This document shows, one piece after another, positions 43,463-52,386 of a stretch of 64,000 nucleotides of DNA. The position numbers and the translations under genes are program-made. Each line of letters starts with the position of its first letter. Within the stretch, counting starts at the first letter, position 1. The notes below the pieces were generated by a model. It did no database searches. It was not told the DNA's origin and saw nothing but the letters and a program-made list of their open reading frames with translations. The DNA comes from Erwinia sp050410775 (lineage in GTDB: Bacteria > Pseudomonadota > Gammaproteobacteria > Enterobacterales > Enterobacteriaceae): the NCBI RefSeq assembly GCF_050410775.1, contig NZ_CP191229.1, one strand, 5' to 3'.

Positions 43463-45457
43463 ATGAATCAAAGTGAAACGACCCCCACGGCTAAACGCAG
43501 CCATATAAATCCGCCGGTATTTTACACTTCTGCCGTTCTTATTTTCCTTCTGGTCACCTTTGCGGCACTCTTTCCGGAGCAGGCTGACCAACGGCTCAGC
43601 GCGCTTCAAAGCGCCATCTTTACCAACGCGAGCTGGTTTTACATTCTCACCGTCGCTCTGATCCTGTTGACGGTGGCCTACCTTGGCCTGTCCCGCTTTG
43701 GCGATATCAAACTGGGACCAGATCACGCCGAACCCGATTTCAGCTATATCTCCTGGTTCGCTATGCTTTTTTCGGCCGGTATGGGTATCGGGCTGATGTT
43801 TTTTGGCGTGGCGGAACCCGTCATGCACTACATGGCACCGCCAACCGGGACGCCGGAAACCATACAGGCGGCCAAAGAAGCGCTTCGTATTACCTTTTTC
43901 CACTGGGGTCTGCATGCGTGGGCAATTTATGCCATTGTTGCCCTGATCCTGGCGTTTTTCAGCTACCGTCACGGCCTGCCGCTGACCCTGCGTTCGGCGC
44001 TCTACCCTATTATCGGTAACCGGATTTATGGTCCGATGGGCCATGCGGTCGATATTTTTGCCATTATCGGTACCGTTCTGGGCGTGGCAACCTCGCTCGG
44101 TTACGGTGTGCTACAGGTCAACGCCGGGCTGAATCACCTCTTCGGGCTGCCGGTTAATGAAACCATGCAGGTGATGCTGATTGTGGTCATTACCGGTCTG
44201 GCCACGCTGTCGGTCGTCTCTGGTCTTGATAAAGGCATCCGCCTGTTATCAGAGCTCAATCTGGGACTCGCGGTGCTGCTGCTGGTGCTGGTCGGAACGC
44301 TGGGTCCAACGGTTCTGCTGCTGAAATCCTTCGTGGAAAATACCGGCGGCTATCTCTCCGAGATTGTCACCAAAACGTTTAACCTCTACGCCTACGAGCC
44401 GAAGTCTAGCAGCTGGCTGGGCGGCTGGACGCTGTTCTACTGGGGCTGGTGGCTTGCCTGGTCTCCGTTTGTTGGGATGTTTATCGCCCGCGTTTCCCGC
44501 GGACGTACTATCCGCGAATTTGTGACCGGCGTGCTGTTTGTTCCTACCGGCTTTACGCTGCTCTGGATGACCTTTTTCGGCAACAGCGCTATCTGGATGA
44601 TCACGGTCGAGGGCGCGCGCGATCTGGCTAACACGGTGCAATCCGATCAGACGCTGGCCCTGTTCAACTTCCTTGAGCATTTCCCGTTCAGTTCGGTGCT
44701 CTCCTTTATTGCTATGGCAATGGTTGTGGTCTTTTTTGTGACCTCAGCCGATTCCGGCGCGCTGGTGGTTGATACCCTGGCGTCCGGCGGCAGCGACAAG
44801 ACGCCGGTCTGGCAGCGTATCTTCTGGGCGGCCATGATGGGCGTTGTTGCCATCACGCTACTGCTCGCGGGCGGCATGAAGGCGCTGCAAACGGCAACCA
44901 TTGCCAGTGCGCTGCCCTTTGCCGTTATTCTGCTGATGGCCATGTACGGGCTGATTAAAGCCCTGCGGGTTGATGCCTGGAAGCGGGACAGTAAACAGGT
45001 GGCCACTATTGCGCCAACGGCGGCAAGAAACCCGATTTCCTGGCAGCGGAGATTGCGGAATATCGCTTACTTCCCGAAACGTTCCCAGGTTAAGCGCTTC
45101 ATTGTTGAAGTGATCTCACCAGCAATGAAAATGGTTGAGGCTGAGCTGGCTAAACAGAGCACAACCTCCTTTACCGATGAGAGCGGCGATGACCGTATTC
45201 ACTTCGAAGTGGATCTCGGTAATGAGCTGAACTTTGTTTACGAGGTGCGCCTGCGTCCTTATCTTCAGCCAACCTTTGCCCTGGCGGGTATGGGCGGCAA
45301 CGATAAGGATGAGGAACAAACGTACTATCGTGCTGAGGTCTACCTGAAAGAAGGGGGCCAGGACTATGACGTGATGGGCTGGAATCAGGAACAGATCCTG
45401 CACGACATTCTCGATCAGTATGAGAAGCACATGCACTTCCTGCACGTAGTTCGTTAA
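43463..45457 (+). CDS. betT: BetT, high-affinity choline transporter
   Basis: BCCT-family proton-driven choline importer, 664 aa, with 12 membrane helices. The BCCT signature region is seen in WFAMLFSAGMGIGLMFFGVA near residues 97-116 and TLFYWGWWLAWSPFVGMF near 325-343. The long hydrophilic C-terminal domain of about 150 residues is characteristic of BetT and senses osmotic stress. No betI, betA or betB lies nearby, so choline oxidation genes must be elsewhere or absent. A strong terminator follows. Confidence 0.88.
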   Translation: MNQSETTPTAKRSHINPPVFYTSAVLIFLLVTFAALFPEQADQRLSALQSAIFTNASWFYILTVALILLTVAYLGLSRFGDIKLGPDHAEPDFSYISWFAMLFSAGMGIGLMFFGVAEPVMHYMAPPTGTPETIQAAKEALRITFFHWGLHAWAIYAIVALILAFFSYRHGLPLTLRSALYPIIGNRIYGPMGHAVDIFAIIGTVLGVATSLGYGVLQVNAGLNHLFGLPVNETMQVMLIVVITGLATLSVVSGLDKGIRLLSELNLGLAVLLLVLVGTLGPTVLLLKSFVENTGGYLSEIVTKTFNLYAYEPKSSSWLGGWTLFYWGWWLAWSPFVGMFIARVSRGRTIREFVTGVLFVPTGFTLLWMTFFGNSAIWMITVEGARDLANTVQSDQTLALFNFLEHFPFSSVLSFIAMAMVVVFFVTSADSGALVVDTLASGGSDKTPVWQRIFWAAMMGVVAITLLLAGGMKALQTATIASALPFAVILLMAMYGLIKALRVDAWKRDSKQVATIAPTAARNPISWQRRLRNIAYFPKRSQVKRFIVEVISPAMKMVEAELAKQSTTSFTDESGDDRIHFEVDLGNELNFVYEVRLRPYLQPTFALAGMGGNDKDEEQTYYRAEVYLKEGGQDYDVMGWNQEQILHDILDQYEKHMHFLHVVR

Positions 45458-45464
45458 ATACCTG

Positions 45465-45494
45465 AGCCCGCTTGCTCCGCAAGCGGGCTTTTTC
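45465..45494 (+). terminator. Rho-independent terminator after betT
   Basis: AGCCCGCTT / AAGCGGGCT with a 7 nt loop followed by T5, 7 bp after the stop codon. Confidence 0.9.
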
Positions 45495-45759
45495 TTCATC
45501 AGATTACGGCGGTTTTCGATTCTCCCTTTCAGCCTCTTCTTTACTCAACGACCGCACTTCCCTGAAACCTCGTCTCTCTTTATCCGCTATTTATCCATAA
45601 GTTATCCTTATCTTCTGACGCAGTCCGTATACCCTTACCCGCCTGTTGTTTTGTCAATTTTTGCACACCTTCCTCCTGCTTTACCGGAGCAAACGATTAC
45701 CTGTAGGTAAAATGCGCTTTTAGCGCCTGCCCCGGGCAGAATGAGAGGTTAAGCGCTAT
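45495..45759. other. Spacer between betT and the tsx control region
   Basis: No gene that I can support. It probably contains distal tsx promoter elements. Confidence 0.4.
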
Positions 45760-45781
45760 AAATGTGAAACAGATCACAATT
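45760..45781 (+). promoter_or_regulatory. CRP-cAMP binding site upstream of tsx
   Basis: AAATGTGAAACAGATCACAATT contains TGTGA-N6-TCACA exactly and the flanking A/T preference. It is 200 bp before the tsx ATG. E. coli tsx is controlled by CRP, CytR and DeoR, so catabolite control is expected here as well. Confidence 0.85.
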
Positions 45782-45980
45782 CACTTAAACTGAAATGAAA
45801 CAGAGTTTGACAAGTGTGAGCAATCTCTATTTCCTTAAGCCCGAATCGCGGCACACTGCCGCTGCATTCAAGACGGGTGTTTTCGGCTGTGCGAGCGGCC
45901 CCCCATTCCTTTCCTGTTGACGACTTAACAAGACCATCGCAGTGGCTGCTGAAAATGGTCATTAAGCATGTGGTAATAGA

Positions 45981-46847
45981 ATGAAATATAAAATTCTGAT
46001 GGCTGGCGCACTGGCGGCGCTCTCTTATAGTGCTTCATCGACAGCGGCAAGCGAAGGCCCTGATTACGCCTCCGACTGGTGGCACCAGAGCGTCAACGTA
46101 GTGGGCAGCTATCACACCCGCTTTGGACCTCAGTTCAATAACGACGTCTATCTGGAATATGAAGCGTTCGCGAAAAAGGACTGGTTCGATTTCTACGGTT
46201 ATCTGGATCTGCCGAACTTCTTCGGCGTGGGTAACTCGAATGCCAACGGCATTTTCGATCACGGCTCGCCAATGTTTATGGAGATTGAGCCGCGCTTCTC
46301 AATCGATAAGCTCACCAATACCGACCTGAGCTTTGGTCCGTTCAAAGAGTGGTATTTCGCCAATAACTACGTCTACGATATGGGCCGCAACAGCGACAAT
46401 CGCCAGAACACCTGGTATATGGGCCTGGGCACGGATATCGACACCCATTCCGATATTGGTCTGTCGCTGAACGTCTATGCAAAATACCAGTGGGAAAACT
46501 ACGGCGCGGCGAATGAAAACAGCTGGGATGGCTACCGCTTCAAGGTGAAGTACTTTGTGCCTATTACCACCCTTTGGGGCGGCAACCTTGGCTATGTTGG
46601 CTTTACCAACTTTGACTGGGGTTCCGATCTGCGCGACAAAGGAGGCTCATCACGCAGCAGCAACTCCATCGCGTCCAGCCATATTCTCTCGCTGGGATAC
46701 GACCACTGGCACTACTCCATTGTGGCGCGTTACTTCCACAACGGCGGTCAGTGGGCCGACGGCAGCGAGCTGAACTTCGGCAGCGGCCCGTTTGAAGTGA
46801 AATCGACCGGCTGGGGCTATTACCTGGTGGCTGGCTACAACTTCTAA
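45981..46847 (+). CDS. tsx: Tsx, nucleoside-specific outer membrane channel
   Basis: 12-strand beta-barrel channel for nucleosides. 288 aa with a signal peptide (MKYKILMAGALAALSYSASS, cleaved near residue 23) and alternating aromatic strands such as DWFDFYGYLDLPNFFGVG and FKEWYFANNYVYDMGR, ending in a C-terminal aromatic residue (VAGYNF) as required for Bam-dependent insertion. The acidic/aromatic nucleoside-binding segments are preserved. Confidence 0.95.
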   Translation: MKYKILMAGALAALSYSASSTAASEGPDYASDWWHQSVNVVGSYHTRFGPQFNNDVYLEYEAFAKKDWFDFYGYLDLPNFFGVGNSNANGIFDHGSPMFMEIEPRFSIDKLTNTDLSFGPFKEWYFANNYVYDMGRNSDNRQNTWYMGLGTDIDTHSDIGLSLNVYAKYQWENYGAANENSWDGYRFKVKYFVPITTLWGGNLGYVGFTNFDWGSDLRDKGGSSRSSNSIASSHILSLGYDHWHYSIVARYFHNGGQWADGSELNFGSGPFEVKSTGWGYYLVAGYNF

Positions 46848-46867
46848 TCGGGTAAACGCTCACTCAA

Positions 46868-46893
46868 CGCCAGCGTGAAAGTCCACGCTGGCG
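46868..46893 (+). terminator. Hairpin terminator after tsx
   Basis: CGCCAGCGTG / CACGCTGGCG, a perfect 10 bp stem with a 6 nt loop, 20 bp past the stop; only a weak T-rich tail follows. Confidence 0.7.
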
Positions 46894-46978
46894 CTGTTCT
46901 CCCCTCCTTCCGTCGTGCCATTTTCCGTCGTCAGTCATATAATCCTTGTGCAATACTGCATCCACTAAAGGATTCTAT

Positions 46979-47545
46979 ATGTCTGCCATGCCCGCCGCGA
47001 ATGGCGTGAAGCTCCGTCCCCTGGAGCGCGAGGATCTCCATTTCGTCCACCAGCTTGATAATAACGCCAGCGTCATGCGCTACTGGTTTGAAGAGCCCTA
47101 CGAGGCATTTGTCGAGCTTTCCGATCTCTACGACAAGCATATCCATGACCAGAGCGAACGCCGTTTTGTTGTGGAGCACGAAGGAGATAAAGTGGGACTG
47201 GTAGAGCTGGTCGAGATCAACCACATTCATCGCCGCGCCGAATTTCAGATTATTATCGACCCGGCTCATCAGGGCAAAGGGCTGGCCAGTAAGGCCGCCA
47301 GGCTGGCGATGGAGTATGGCTTCTCAGTGCTGAATCTCTACAAGCTCTATCTGATTGTTGATAAAGAGAATGAGAAAGCGATCCATATCTACACCAAGCT
47401 CGGATTTGAAATTGAGGGGGAACTGATCCACGAGTTCTTTATTAATGGCGAATACCGCAATACCATCCGCATGTGTATTTTCCAGCATCAGTATCTGGAA
47501 AAGAATAAGCCCGCGCACGCTATGGTTCAGCCTACCGCGCAGTAG
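46979..47545 (+). CDS. speG: SpeG, spermidine N-acetyltransferase
   Basis: GNAT-family enzyme that acetylates spermidine and spermine to prevent polyamine toxicity. 188 aa. GNAT signatures are VKLRPLEREDLHFVHQLDNN, the acetyl-CoA loop PAHQGKGLASKAARLAME near residues 90-107, and NLYKLYLIVDKENEKAIHIY. The start MSAMPAANG at 46979 fits the family (E. coli 186 aa); the frame is open 11 codons further up. Confidence 0.95.
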   Translation: MSAMPAANGVKLRPLEREDLHFVHQLDNNASVMRYWFEEPYEAFVELSDLYDKHIHDQSERRFVVEHEGDKVGLVELVEINHIHRRAEFQIIIDPAHQGKGLASKAARLAMEYGFSVLNLYKLYLIVDKENEKAIHIYTKLGFEIEGELIHEFFINGEYRNTIRMCIFQHQYLEKNKPAHAMVQPTAQ

Positions 47546-47555
47546 CGGCAAAGAG

Positions 47556-47580
47556 AGGGCTTCCGTGAGTGGAAGCCCTT
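47556..47580. terminator. Hairpin between speG and the lipoprotein gene
   Basis: AGGGCTTCC-GTGAGT-GGAAGCCCT, a perfect 9 bp stem between two convergent genes; weak T tracts on either side. Confidence 0.7.
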
Positions 47581-47591
47581 AGATTGAGTGG

Positions 47592-48011
47592 TTAACTGCG
47601 GGCGCCGACCAGACTCATGTTGCTATAGATCCTTGCCGGTTCGATCTTATACATGCCGCCGTTGAAAGGATCGACGATAAGCCAGCCGGGTATCCCGCCA
47701 AGAGGAATATTGCCCAGGATATACCAGAGGTTGGGGCTGAGCTCCAGCGGGATGGTTTGCGGCACATAGCCTTCCTGCTCCAGCTGTAACGTATATTTTT
47801 TCTTACCGAAGTAGGAGCCATCAGACTTTTGCAGCGACACGGTTTGCGGCGTCACGCCTTTCGCCACCGCCCTGCCCGTTTCATCCTGTACCACAAAACG
47901 GACGCCCTGCGGCCAGGTCTGTATCGGCACGTCCTGCGTTTTGCTGCCCACGATGGTGGCGCAGCCGCTCAGAAACCACGCTGAAGCCAGCGCCAGTAAC
48001 AGCCTTCTCAT
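47592..48011 (-). CDS. PEGA-type lipoprotein
   Basis: 139 aa. The signal peptide MRRLLLALASAWFLSGC ends in a lipobox Cys at residue 17. The mature part begins ATIVGSKTQDVPIQTWPQG and contains PEGA-like beta motifs (TPQTVSLQKSDGSYFGKKKY, LEQEGYVPQTIPLE). A hydrophobic PNLWYILGNIPLGGIPGWLI segment near residues 90-110 may contact membrane. Family members of this type are common in Enterobacterales but have no assigned role. Confidence 0.75.
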   Translation of the reverse strand: MRRLLLALASAWFLSGCATIVGSKTQDVPIQTWPQGVRFVVQDETGRAVAKGVTPQTVSLQKSDGSYFGKKKYTLQLEQEGYVPQTIPLELSPNLWYILGNIPLGGIPGWLIVDPFNGGMYKIEPARIYSNMSLVGARS

Positions 48012-48119
48012 AATTCATCCTGCATCATTAACGATTTAACGTAGTCTAAGCGCACTGCGGCCACTTTTCATTATCTTCGCCCGATAAGTTCGGGCGTTCT
48101 AAGACAAATTATCAGCAGC

Positions 48120-49055
48120 TTATTGGCGGCGGGCGCGGCGGGCAATGGCGGTGATATCGGCAGGTGTGGTGCGGCAGCAGCCGCCAATCAGCCGTGCACC
48201 GCTGGTCTGCCATTCAGCCAGGTTGTCCGTTAACGTGCAGTGGGAGCCTTCACTGTGCCAGGTTTTGCTCGCGGCATCATACTGCTCACCGGAGTTGGGA
48301 TAGACCACCAGCGGCTTTGCTGTCAGTGCAGAGAGCGTTCGTAGCGCCGCGGTGACTTTATCAAGCGCGATACAGTTGATGCCCAGCGCCACGGCCTGCG
48401 GACAATCATCCAGCAGGGCTACCACGTCGCGAAGCGGCGTGCCGTCACTGAGATGCGCATCATCGCGCAGCGTGAAAGAGAACCAGGCCGGCATCTGAGG
48501 GAACTCCCGCAGCAGCGCCACCAGCGCCTGAATCTCGGCAAAGGAAGGCAAAGTTTCACAGGCGAGGATATCCGCGCCCGCCTCTGCCAGCGCGCGGATA
48601 CGGGGACGATGAAAGGCCATCATCTCCTGCTGCGGCAGGGCGTAATCGCCCCGGTACTCTGAACCATCTGCCAGAAAAGCCCCATAGGGTCCCACTGAAC
48701 CCGCAATCAGTAACGGGCCGCTGTCGGGATGACGGGCAAGATAATCCGTTCTGGCCTGAGCGGCGAGCGTCACGCTTTTAGCAATCAGCGCCAGGGAGTC
48801 AGCCTCATCCAGGCCTCTTTTCGCAAAGCCCTGCGGCGTTGCCTGGTAGCTGGCCGTGATAGCGACCTGCGCACCCGCGCTGAAGTAGTCGTAATGGACC
48901 TGGTATATCAGCCCGGGATTTTCGATCAGCACTTTCGCGGACCAGAGCGAATCGGTCAGATCGCAGCCGCGCGCCTCCAGCTCGGTCGCCATCGCGCCAT
49001 CCAGCACGAGACCCGCCGCCGCCAGGCGTCCGACAGAAAGATTATTCAGTGACAT
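48120..49055 (-). CDS. mmuM: MmuM, homocysteine S-methyltransferase
   Basis: Transfers a methyl group from S-methylmethionine (or AdoMet) to homocysteine to give methionine. 311 aa, TIM barrel. The zinc ligands are seen in LGINCIALDKV (Cys near residue 227) and the C-terminal LIGGCCRTTPADI pair. The N-terminus GLVLDGAMATELEARGCDL is typical. It overlaps the upstream mmuP by 14 bp, the conserved mmuPM operon. Confidence 0.95.
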   Translation of the reverse strand: MSLNNLSVGRLAAAGLVLDGAMATELEARGCDLTDSLWSAKVLIENPGLIYQVHYDYFSAGAQVAITASYQATPQGFAKRGLDEADSLALIAKSVTLAAQARTDYLARHPDSGPLLIAGSVGPYGAFLADGSEYRGDYALPQQEMMAFHRPRIRALAEAGADILACETLPSFAEIQALVALLREFPQMPAWFSFTLRDDAHLSDGTPLRDVVALLDDCPQAVALGINCIALDKVTAALRTLSALTAKPLVVYPNSGEQYDAASKTWHSEGSHCTLTDNLAEWQTSGARLIGGCCRTTPADITAIARRARRQ

Positions 49056-50463
49056 GCAGCGTCTCCTTTGCCTGCTCGCGTTTTTTCAGCAGTTGGGTGA
49101 AATAGTAAGCCACGTAGCAGAGCGCCACGAAAGGCAGGCCGCAGTATAGCGCGATGCGCTGCGCCGGATCGAACGCCAGCCCGACGCAGGCCAGCAGGCA
49201 CAGCACAAAACCGAGGATGGGCGTCAGCGGATAGAGCGGCGCCCGGTAGCCAAGCGCGGACAACGGCTTGCCCGCACGTAAATGCGCACGGCGGAAGAAG
49301 TAGTGCGACGCGCAGATGCTCAGCCAGACCGCCACCACCGCAAAGCCGGAGATCGCCGAAAGCGCCACAAAGACGGTATCGGGCGCAATCACGCTGGAGA
49401 AGAGCGCCAGCAGCCCGCCCAGCATACTGGCTGAAATCGCCACCAGCGGGATGCCCCGACGCGTCAGGCGCGCAAAGCAGCGCGGCAGGGTTTGCTGGTT
49501 GGAGAGCGACCAGAGCATCCGGCCTGAAGCATAAAGCCCCGAGTTAGCGGCTGAAAGTATCGCCGTCAGGATCACGAAGTTAAAGATATCAGCCGCATAA
49601 GGAATGCCGATTTTTTCGAATACCAGCACAAAGGGGCTTTTCACAATACCAGCCTGATCCATCGGGATCAGCGCGGCGAGGATCAGCACGGTGCCGATAA
49701 AGAAAACGATCAGGCGGGCCACCGTGGTGCGGATCGCCAGCGGCAAAACTTTCTGCGGGTTTTCCGTTTCGCCAGCGGCGATGCCGATAAGCTCCGTGCC
49801 GGAGAACGCAAAGTTCACCGCCACCATGGTCATCAGAATCGGTAAACCGCCGTGCGGCAGCCAGCCGGAGGCCGTCAGGTTCTGGAAAAAGGGTGCGCTG
49901 CTGCCGTCTTTCAGCGGAATAAAGCCAAACATCGCCCCCGCGCCGAGGATGATAAAAGCGAGGATCGTCACCACTTTGATCACCGAAAACCAGAACTCCC
50001 CTTCGGCAAAAAAGCGTGTCGAAACCACATTCAGGAAAAATATCAGCAGGCAAAACAGCAGGCACCAGAGCCAGACCGGCGATTCGGGGAACCAGTACTG
50101 CATGCAAAATCCGGCCGCGGTAAGGCTGGAGCCGAGCGCCACGGTCCAGGTCAGCCAGTAAAGCCAGGCGACGGTATAGCCGGTCGCCGGACTGAGGTAA
50201 CGGGCGGCGTAAATATGGAAGGCGCCCGTTTCCGGCATCGCTACGGAGAGTTCGCCCAGGCTGAGCATCACCAGGTAGACCACCAGCGCACCGATAATGT
50301 AGGCCAGTAACGTGCCTGCCGCGCCGGTAGTGGAAATAATATAGCCGGTATTAAAAAAGAGGCCGGTGCCAATGACGCCGCCCAGTGAGAGCATCACCAG
50401 GTGCCGGGTTTTCATGCTGCGCTTAAATTGCTGGGTCGTATTCTGCTCGGGTTGCTGCATCAC
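49042..50463 (-). CDS. mmuP: MmuP, S-methylmethionine permease
   Basis: Amino acid-polyamine-organocation family permease, 473 aa with 12 membrane helices. The N-terminus RSMKTRHLVMLSLGGVIGTG is the APC signature. It imports S-methylmethionine, a plant-derived methionine source, for MmuM encoded just downstream. The first two codons are both ATG. A MetJ box lies 15 bp before the start, so the pair should be repressed by MetJ when AdoMet is abundant. Confidence 0.93.
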   Translation of the reverse strand: MMQQPEQNTTQQFKRSMKTRHLVMLSLGGVIGTGLFFNTGYIISTTGAAGTLLAYIIGALVVYLVMLSLGELSVAMPETGAFHIYAARYLSPATGYTVAWLYWLTWTVALGSSLTAAGFCMQYWFPESPVWLWCLLFCLLIFFLNVVSTRFFAEGEFWFSVIKVVTILAFIILGAGAMFGFIPLKDGSSAPFFQNLTASGWLPHGGLPILMTMVAVNFAFSGTELIGIAAGETENPQKVLPLAIRTTVARLIVFFIGTVLILAALIPMDQAGIVKSPFVLVFEKIGIPYAADIFNFVILTAILSAANSGLYASGRMLWSLSNQQTLPRCFARLTRRGIPLVAISASMLGGLLALFSSVIAPDTVFVALSAISGFAVVAVWLSICASHYFFRRAHLRAGKPLSALGYRAPLYPLTPILGFVLCLLACVGLAFDPAQRIALYCGLPFVALCYVAYYFTQLLKKREQAKETLHVTE

Positions 50464-50469
50464 TCACTC

Positions 50470-50493
50470 ATCCGTATAGACGTCTAAACTTCC
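50470..50493 (-). promoter_or_regulatory. MetJ box of mmuPM
   Basis: Contains AGACGTCT (50478-50485), the exact 8 bp MetJ half-operator consensus, flanked in tandem 8 bp phase by weaker copies (ATCCGTAT, AAACTTCC). MetJ binds two or more tandem boxes. Confidence 0.75.
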
Positions 50494-50636
50494 ACATGGA
50501 GAGCGTTATACTGATTCCGTCCGTTGAATGCAACGGTACTTATCGCAGGGATAAAGCGAAGGGGGGAGAAAAGCGGGGTTCTGCGAGAGCGTTCAGCGGC
50601 ACCCGTCAGGTACGCGCTGAAAAACTCAGCGGGTAA

Positions 50637-50972
50637 TCAGCCAAACAATTGGTCGATATAGCGCTCAAGGGCTGCTCTGGAGCTGAATCCGTGAGGGATA
50701 CCATAGTGATCAGGGAGATCCCCTCCCACACGGATCGGAAACTGCACGTAGTGCTCACTCGTTTTGATCTCCGCGGCGGCATTGGCTAAGGGATGGCTTT
50801 TTTCCTTCAGCGTGGGATGGATGACCAACGCCGTGCGTCCCAACCGCGCTTCACGGTTAACATAGACATAGTTTTCACCGCGGCGGTAACCGTAAGATTT
50901 TGGCGTTACCACATCCATTTCGAATCCCGCTTTTTCCAGAACGCGGGCAACCTCATCAGGGCGTAAATACAT
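50637..50972 (-). CDS. ygaC: YgaC, DUF2002 protein
   Basis: 111 aa protein starting MYLRPDEVARVLEKAGFEMD, nearly identical to E. coli YgaC, including YGYRRGENYVYVNREARLGR and YGIPHGFSSRAALERYIDQL. Function unknown; the E. coli gene is reported to respond to Fur, but I see no clear Fur box here. The frame is open 48 codons upstream, but that part is not conserved. Divergent from ygaM, as in E. coli. Confidence 0.93.
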   Translation of the reverse strand: MYLRPDEVARVLEKAGFEMDVVTPKSYGYRRGENYVYVNREARLGRTALVIHPTLKEKSHPLANAAAEIKTSEHYVQFPIRVGGDLPDHYGIPHGFSSRAALERYIDQLFG

Positions 50973-51133
50973 GCATGATCCTCTGAAACTGACAAACCCC
51001 GCAACCTTACAACAGCGGGCAGCCGGAGGGCTTTCAGAATAATCCAGAAAGGGGCCGGGCGGCGCATCCGGGCGCTTAAACCTGCTGAATGGTCTACAGT
51101 TAATAACAGGTTTCATTCACAAGGGAGAGAACA

Positions 51134-51460
51134 ATGTTTAACCGAACGAGTAAAAACGAAGACGTTGACATCAATCAGGACGTTAGCCAGCTTGCCGATA
51201 CCCTTGAGGATCTGCTGAAATCCTACGGCAGTAAATCAAAAGACGATCTGGAGAACGCGCGCTCCCGTGCAGAGGCGATGCTCAAAGAGACCCGCGCCAG
51301 ACTTCATGGCCGCAACAGAGTGACCCAGGTGGCAAAAGATGCTGGCGATCACGTTGACACCTATGTGCGTCATAACCCCTGGCACGGCGTCGGTATCGGC
51401 GCGGCAATTGGTGTATTTATCGGTGCGCTGATCGCGACCACCACCCAAAGCCGCGATTAG
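51134..51460 (+). CDS. ygaM: YgaM, ElaB/YqjD-family ribosome-associated membrane-anchored protein
   Basis: 108 aa of the DUF883 family. A hydrophilic helical part (DTLEDLLKSYGSKSKDDLEN) is followed by RARLHGRNRVTQVAKDAGDH and one C-terminal helix near residues 86-104 (GIGAAIGVFIGALIATT). YqjD and ElaB relatives tether ribosomes to the inner membrane in stationary phase; this member is assumed similar. The start is preceded by AGGGAGAG and a terminator follows closely. Confidence 0.92.
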   Translation: MFNRTSKNEDVDINQDVSQLADTLEDLLKSYGSKSKDDLENARSRAEAMLKETRARLHGRNRVTQVAKDAGDHVDTYVRHNPWHGVGIGAAIGVFIGALIATTTQSRD

Positions 51461-51480
51461 CCCTGACAGAGTCCGACGCA

Positions 51481-51513
51481 ATCCCCGCAGTTAACCCTGC
51501 GGGGATTTTTTTT
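51481..51513 (+). terminator. Rho-independent terminator after ygaM
   Basis: ATCCCCGCAG-TTAACC-CTGCGGGGAT followed by a T8 run. Confidence 0.93.
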
Positions 51514-51574
51514 GCCTTCTCTCACACCTTCTCCGTCAAGGTTTCCGGACCTGATCCTCTCCTTACCCCCTAAA

Positions 51575-51590
51575 AGCCCATATATTGCGT
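51575..51590 (+). promoter_or_regulatory. NrdR box 1 of nrdHIEF
   Basis: AGCCCATATATTGCGT agrees with the NrdR-box consensus (ACACWATATATWGTGT) at 12 of 16 positions. Its centre is exactly 31 bp from box 2, the spacing that NrdR needs to bind on one DNA face. Confidence 0.75.
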
Positions 51591-51605
51591 GGTTGCAATA
51601 AATAA

Positions 51606-51621
51606 CCACTATATCTAGTAT
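51606..51621 (+). promoter_or_regulatory. NrdR box 2 of nrdHIEF
   Basis: CCACTATATCTAGTAT agrees with the consensus at 13 of 16 positions, 108 bp before the nrdH start. Paired with box 1. Confidence 0.78.
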
Positions 51622-51728
51622 TAGGTAATCATTCAGAGCCCAATCTGACAGCGTGCAGCAACTCGTAAAAGGGGACGTTATGCCGGTTCAGCTGGGGCAA
51701 AAACCCACCTAAAAGGGAAATACGAATC

Positions 51729-51965
51729 ATGCGCATTATTATTTACACTAAGAATAACTGTGTCCAGTGCAATGCGACGAAAAATGCGATGGATAAGCAG
51801 GGCATCCGCTACGAGCTGATCAATCTGGATCAGGAACCGGCAGCAATTGAAACCCTCAAATCGCTGGGCTATCGCGAGGTTCCCGTGGTGATGACCGATC
51901 GCGATCGCTGGAGCGGTTTTCGCCCGGACAAGATTGCTGCGCTGAAGCTGGCTGCGACGGTATAG
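51729..51965 (+). CDS. nrdH: NrdH, glutaredoxin-like electron donor of class Ib RNR
   Basis: 78 aa redoxin that reduces NrdE. The redox motif CVQC is at residues 11-14; EVPVVMTDRDRWSGFRPDKI contains the cis-Pro and the thioredoxin-reductase-recognition loop typical of NrdH. First gene of nrdHIEF, 10 bp before nrdI. Two NrdR boxes upstream predict repression when dATP is high. Confidence 0.97.
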   Translation: MRIIIYTKNNCVQCNATKNAMDKQGIRYELINLDQEPAAIETLKSLGYREVPVVMTDRDRWSGFRPDKIAALKLAATV

Positions 51966-51975
51966 GCCTGACGCC

Positions 51976-52386
51976 ATGTCCATTCTGGTCTATTTCTCCA
52001 GCCAGTCAGAGAACACGCATCGCTTTGTACGCCGCACCGGCCTGCCCGCCCGGCGTATTCCTCTGGCGGCCGAGGCGCGGCTACGGGTCAGCGAGCCTTA
52101 TATCCTGGTCGTTCCGAGCTACGGCGGTGGGACTCACCGGGGCGCGGTTCCCCGCCAGGTCATTCAGTTTCTGAATGAATATGAAAACCGCCAGCTGATC
52201 CGCGGCGTGATAGCCGCAGGTAACCGCAATTTTGGCGAAGCCTATTGCCTGGCGGGCAGCATTATCGCGCAGAAATGTCACGTGCCCTGCCTCTACCGGT
52301 TTGAACTGCTGGGCACCGCAGAAGACACCACAAACGTTTATCAGGGAGTAACTGAATTTTGGCAGCGACAGAAAGTACACGCATAA
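51976..52386 (+). CDS. nrdI: NrdI, flavodoxin-like activator of NrdF
   Basis: 136 aa FMN protein that supplies the oxidant for the Mn(III)2-tyrosyl cofactor of NrdF. Start MSILVYFSSQSENTHRFVRR with the FMN phosphate loop SSQSENT; VPSYGGGT and GNRNFGEAYCLAG are the typical flavin-contact segments. Its 3' end overlaps the nrdE start by 28 bp. Confidence 0.96.
   Translation: MSILVYFSSQSENTHRFVRRTGLPARRIPLAAEARLRVSEPYILVVPSYGGGTHRGAVPRQVIQFLNEYENRQLIRGVIAAGNRNFGEAYCLAGSIIAQKCHVPCLYRFELLGTAEDTTNVYQGVTEFWQRQKVHA

Noticed and set aside
43445..44044. 199-codon minus-strand frame
   Set aside because: Antisense to the betT coding sequence, with low-complexity basic composition.
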